Source of the DNA: Alphaproteobacteria bacterium
Lineage (GTDB): Bacteria; Pseudomonadota; Alphaproteobacteria; Rhizobiales; Xanthobacteraceae
Reading direction: 5' to 3'
Assembly: GCA_037200445.1 (NCBI GenBank)
Contig: JBBCGH010000001.1
Span: 2,790,001-2,854,000, forward strand
Length of the DNA stretch: 64,000 nucleotides
In this document: positions 63,561-64,000 of the stretch, piece after piece
Numbering within the stretch: the stretch's first letter is position 1
Layout of the letters: every line of letters starts with the position of its first letter
Made by a program: the position numbers and the translations under genes
Notes under the pieces: generated by a model
The model's input: the letters and a program-made list of their open reading frames with translations, nothing else
The model's database searches: none
What the model was told of the DNA's origin: nothing

Positions 63561-63925
63561 GGCGGGCAGGTTTGGCGGCCGTGCTGTTACTCGCGGCAAC
63601 GCGTCTTGCGTGCGCGGATGGAGATGCGGCGCGCGGCGAGAAGCGGTTCGAGGAGTGCGTGGCGTGCCACGCACTGGAGAAGGGCAAGGAAAGTGTCGGC
63701 CCCGATCTTCATGGGGTTTTCGGCCGCAAGGCCGGGGAGGCGACCGACTTCCGCTACTCGCCGGCATTGAAACGCAGCGGCATCGTCTGGTCGGAGCAGA
63801 CAGTCGATACCTTCATCGCCGACCCGCAAGCGGTGGTCCCTGGAAATCGCATGCCGTTTGCAGGCATTCCGGACGCTTCCGCGCGCGCCGACCTGATTGC
63901 TTATTTGGTCAAGACGTTTAAGTGA
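63557..63925 (+). CDS. Single-haem cytochrome c
   Basis: 122 residues. A signal peptide (MRRAGLAAVLLLAATRLACA) then DGDAARGEKRFEECVACHALEKG, with one CVACH haem site, GPDLHGVFGRKAGEAT, and the Met ligand in PGNRMPFAGIPD; it ends LIAYLVKTFK. This is a class I cytochrome like mitochondrial cytochrome c. The ATG overlaps the stop of the GMC gene (ATGA), so it belongs to that operon as the electron acceptor. Typical gluconate-type dehydrogenases have a three-haem cytochrome of about 45 kDa, so the small one is different. Confidence 0.92.
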   Translation: MRRAGLAAVLLLAATRLACADGDAARGEKRFEECVACHALEKGKESVGPDLHGVFGRKAGEATDFRYSPALKRSGIVWSEQTVDTFIADPQAVVPGNRMPFAGIPDASARADLIAYLVKTFK

Positions 63926-63928
63926 AAT

Positions 63929-64000
63929 CGTAGCCCGGATGGAGCGCGGCGAAATCCGGGGCGGTGTCGCCAGCGGATAGAGCGACCCCGGGTTGCGCTT
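63929..64000. repeat. Dispersed CGTAGCCCGGAT-type intergenic repeat, cut by the window end
   Basis: CGTAGCCCGGATGGAGCGCG followed by GAAATCCGGG and GAGCGACCCCGGGTTGCGCT is a widely seen intergenic repeat type in proteobacterial genomes (CCCGGAT/ATCCGGG arms). It begins three bases after the cytochrome stop; the right end lies outside the window. Confidence 0.6.

Noticed and set aside
61551-63767. 738-codon minus-strand frame opposite the GMC dehydrogenase
   Set aside because: It overlaps three confirmed plus-strand genes and has no recognisable motif.

Overview
The window is GC-rich chromosomal DNA of an alphaproteobacterium, almost certainly a member of the Rhizobiales (Hyphomicrobiales). 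The evidence is a Porin_2-type outer-membrane porin, the order rpoZ-rsh-pdxJ-acpS-lepB-rnc-era-recO, an Mg-type HemB, a BacA/BclA-like peptide transporter and many copies of one short palindromic repeat. Within the order a Bradyrhizobium/Xanthobacteraceae-like bacterium is the best guess. That is inferred from protein resemblance, not from a marker gene.

Layout. 0-2.6 kb: the tail of a tyrosine recombinase, then small genes (a membrane-anchored protein, a cyclic-nucleotide-binding protein, a small Cys-pair protein) and a two-domain VOC dioxygenase. 2.6-6.7 kb: gatC-gatA-gatB, which make Gln-tRNA(Gln)/Asn-tRNA(Asn), with three small genes threaded between them. 6.8-8.4 kb: a major porin with its terminator and a long leader region. 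9-16.4 kb: an accessory locus of TPR proteins, an OGT/SPINDLY-type glycosyltransferase, a TPR-glycosyltransferase fusion and two FkbM-like methyltransferases around a tRNA-Ser(GCU) gene. 16.4-19.7 kb: small secreted proteins, a 20-residue poly-lysine peptide gene, a hairpin-rich non-coding stretch and an alpha/beta hydrolase. 19.8-28.8 kb: lytic transglycosylase, dapA, class A beta-lactamase, smpB, a methyltransferase, a DUF4394 protein, and a divergent SOD/peroxiredoxin pair. Four of these genes carry single-base frameshifts, five indels in all.

28.7-39.1 kb: DNA repair (family 5 UDG), a NYN-domain protein, then the conserved block rpoZ, rsh (ppGpp), pdxJ-acpS, lepB-rnc-era and recO, partly coupled by overlapping stop/start codons. 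39.1-46.7 kb: parC, mntH with a Mur/Fur-like palindrome upstream, an orphan phage/eCIS tail-tube gene, a Cys-rich secreted protein, a fragment of a second mntH 3' end, a methyltransferase, bpt and an RDD membrane protein. 46.7-53.5 kb: an unusual lipoprotein-LivH permease fusion, threonine ammonia-lyase, hemB and a Rieske-FAD reductase. 53.5-60.2 kb: isobutyryl-CoA dehydrogenase and 3-hydroxyisobutyryl-CoA hydrolase (two steps of valine catabolism), rlpA, a BclA-like ABC exporter/importer and an SDR. 60.2-64 kb: two small dimeric alpha-beta-barrel proteins diverging from a three-gene module (Tat-signal subunit, GMC dehydrogenase with a Cys cluster, single-haem cytochrome c) that looks like a periplasmic FAD sugar/alcohol dehydrogenase.

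Most of the window is core genome. The accessory-looking parts are the left edge (recombinase), the glycosylation locus at 9-16 kb, the tail-tube/mntH-remnant block at 43.3-44.4 kb and the hairpin-rich gap at 18.3-18.8 kb. No CRISPR array, no intact insertion sequence and no recognisable defence island was seen.
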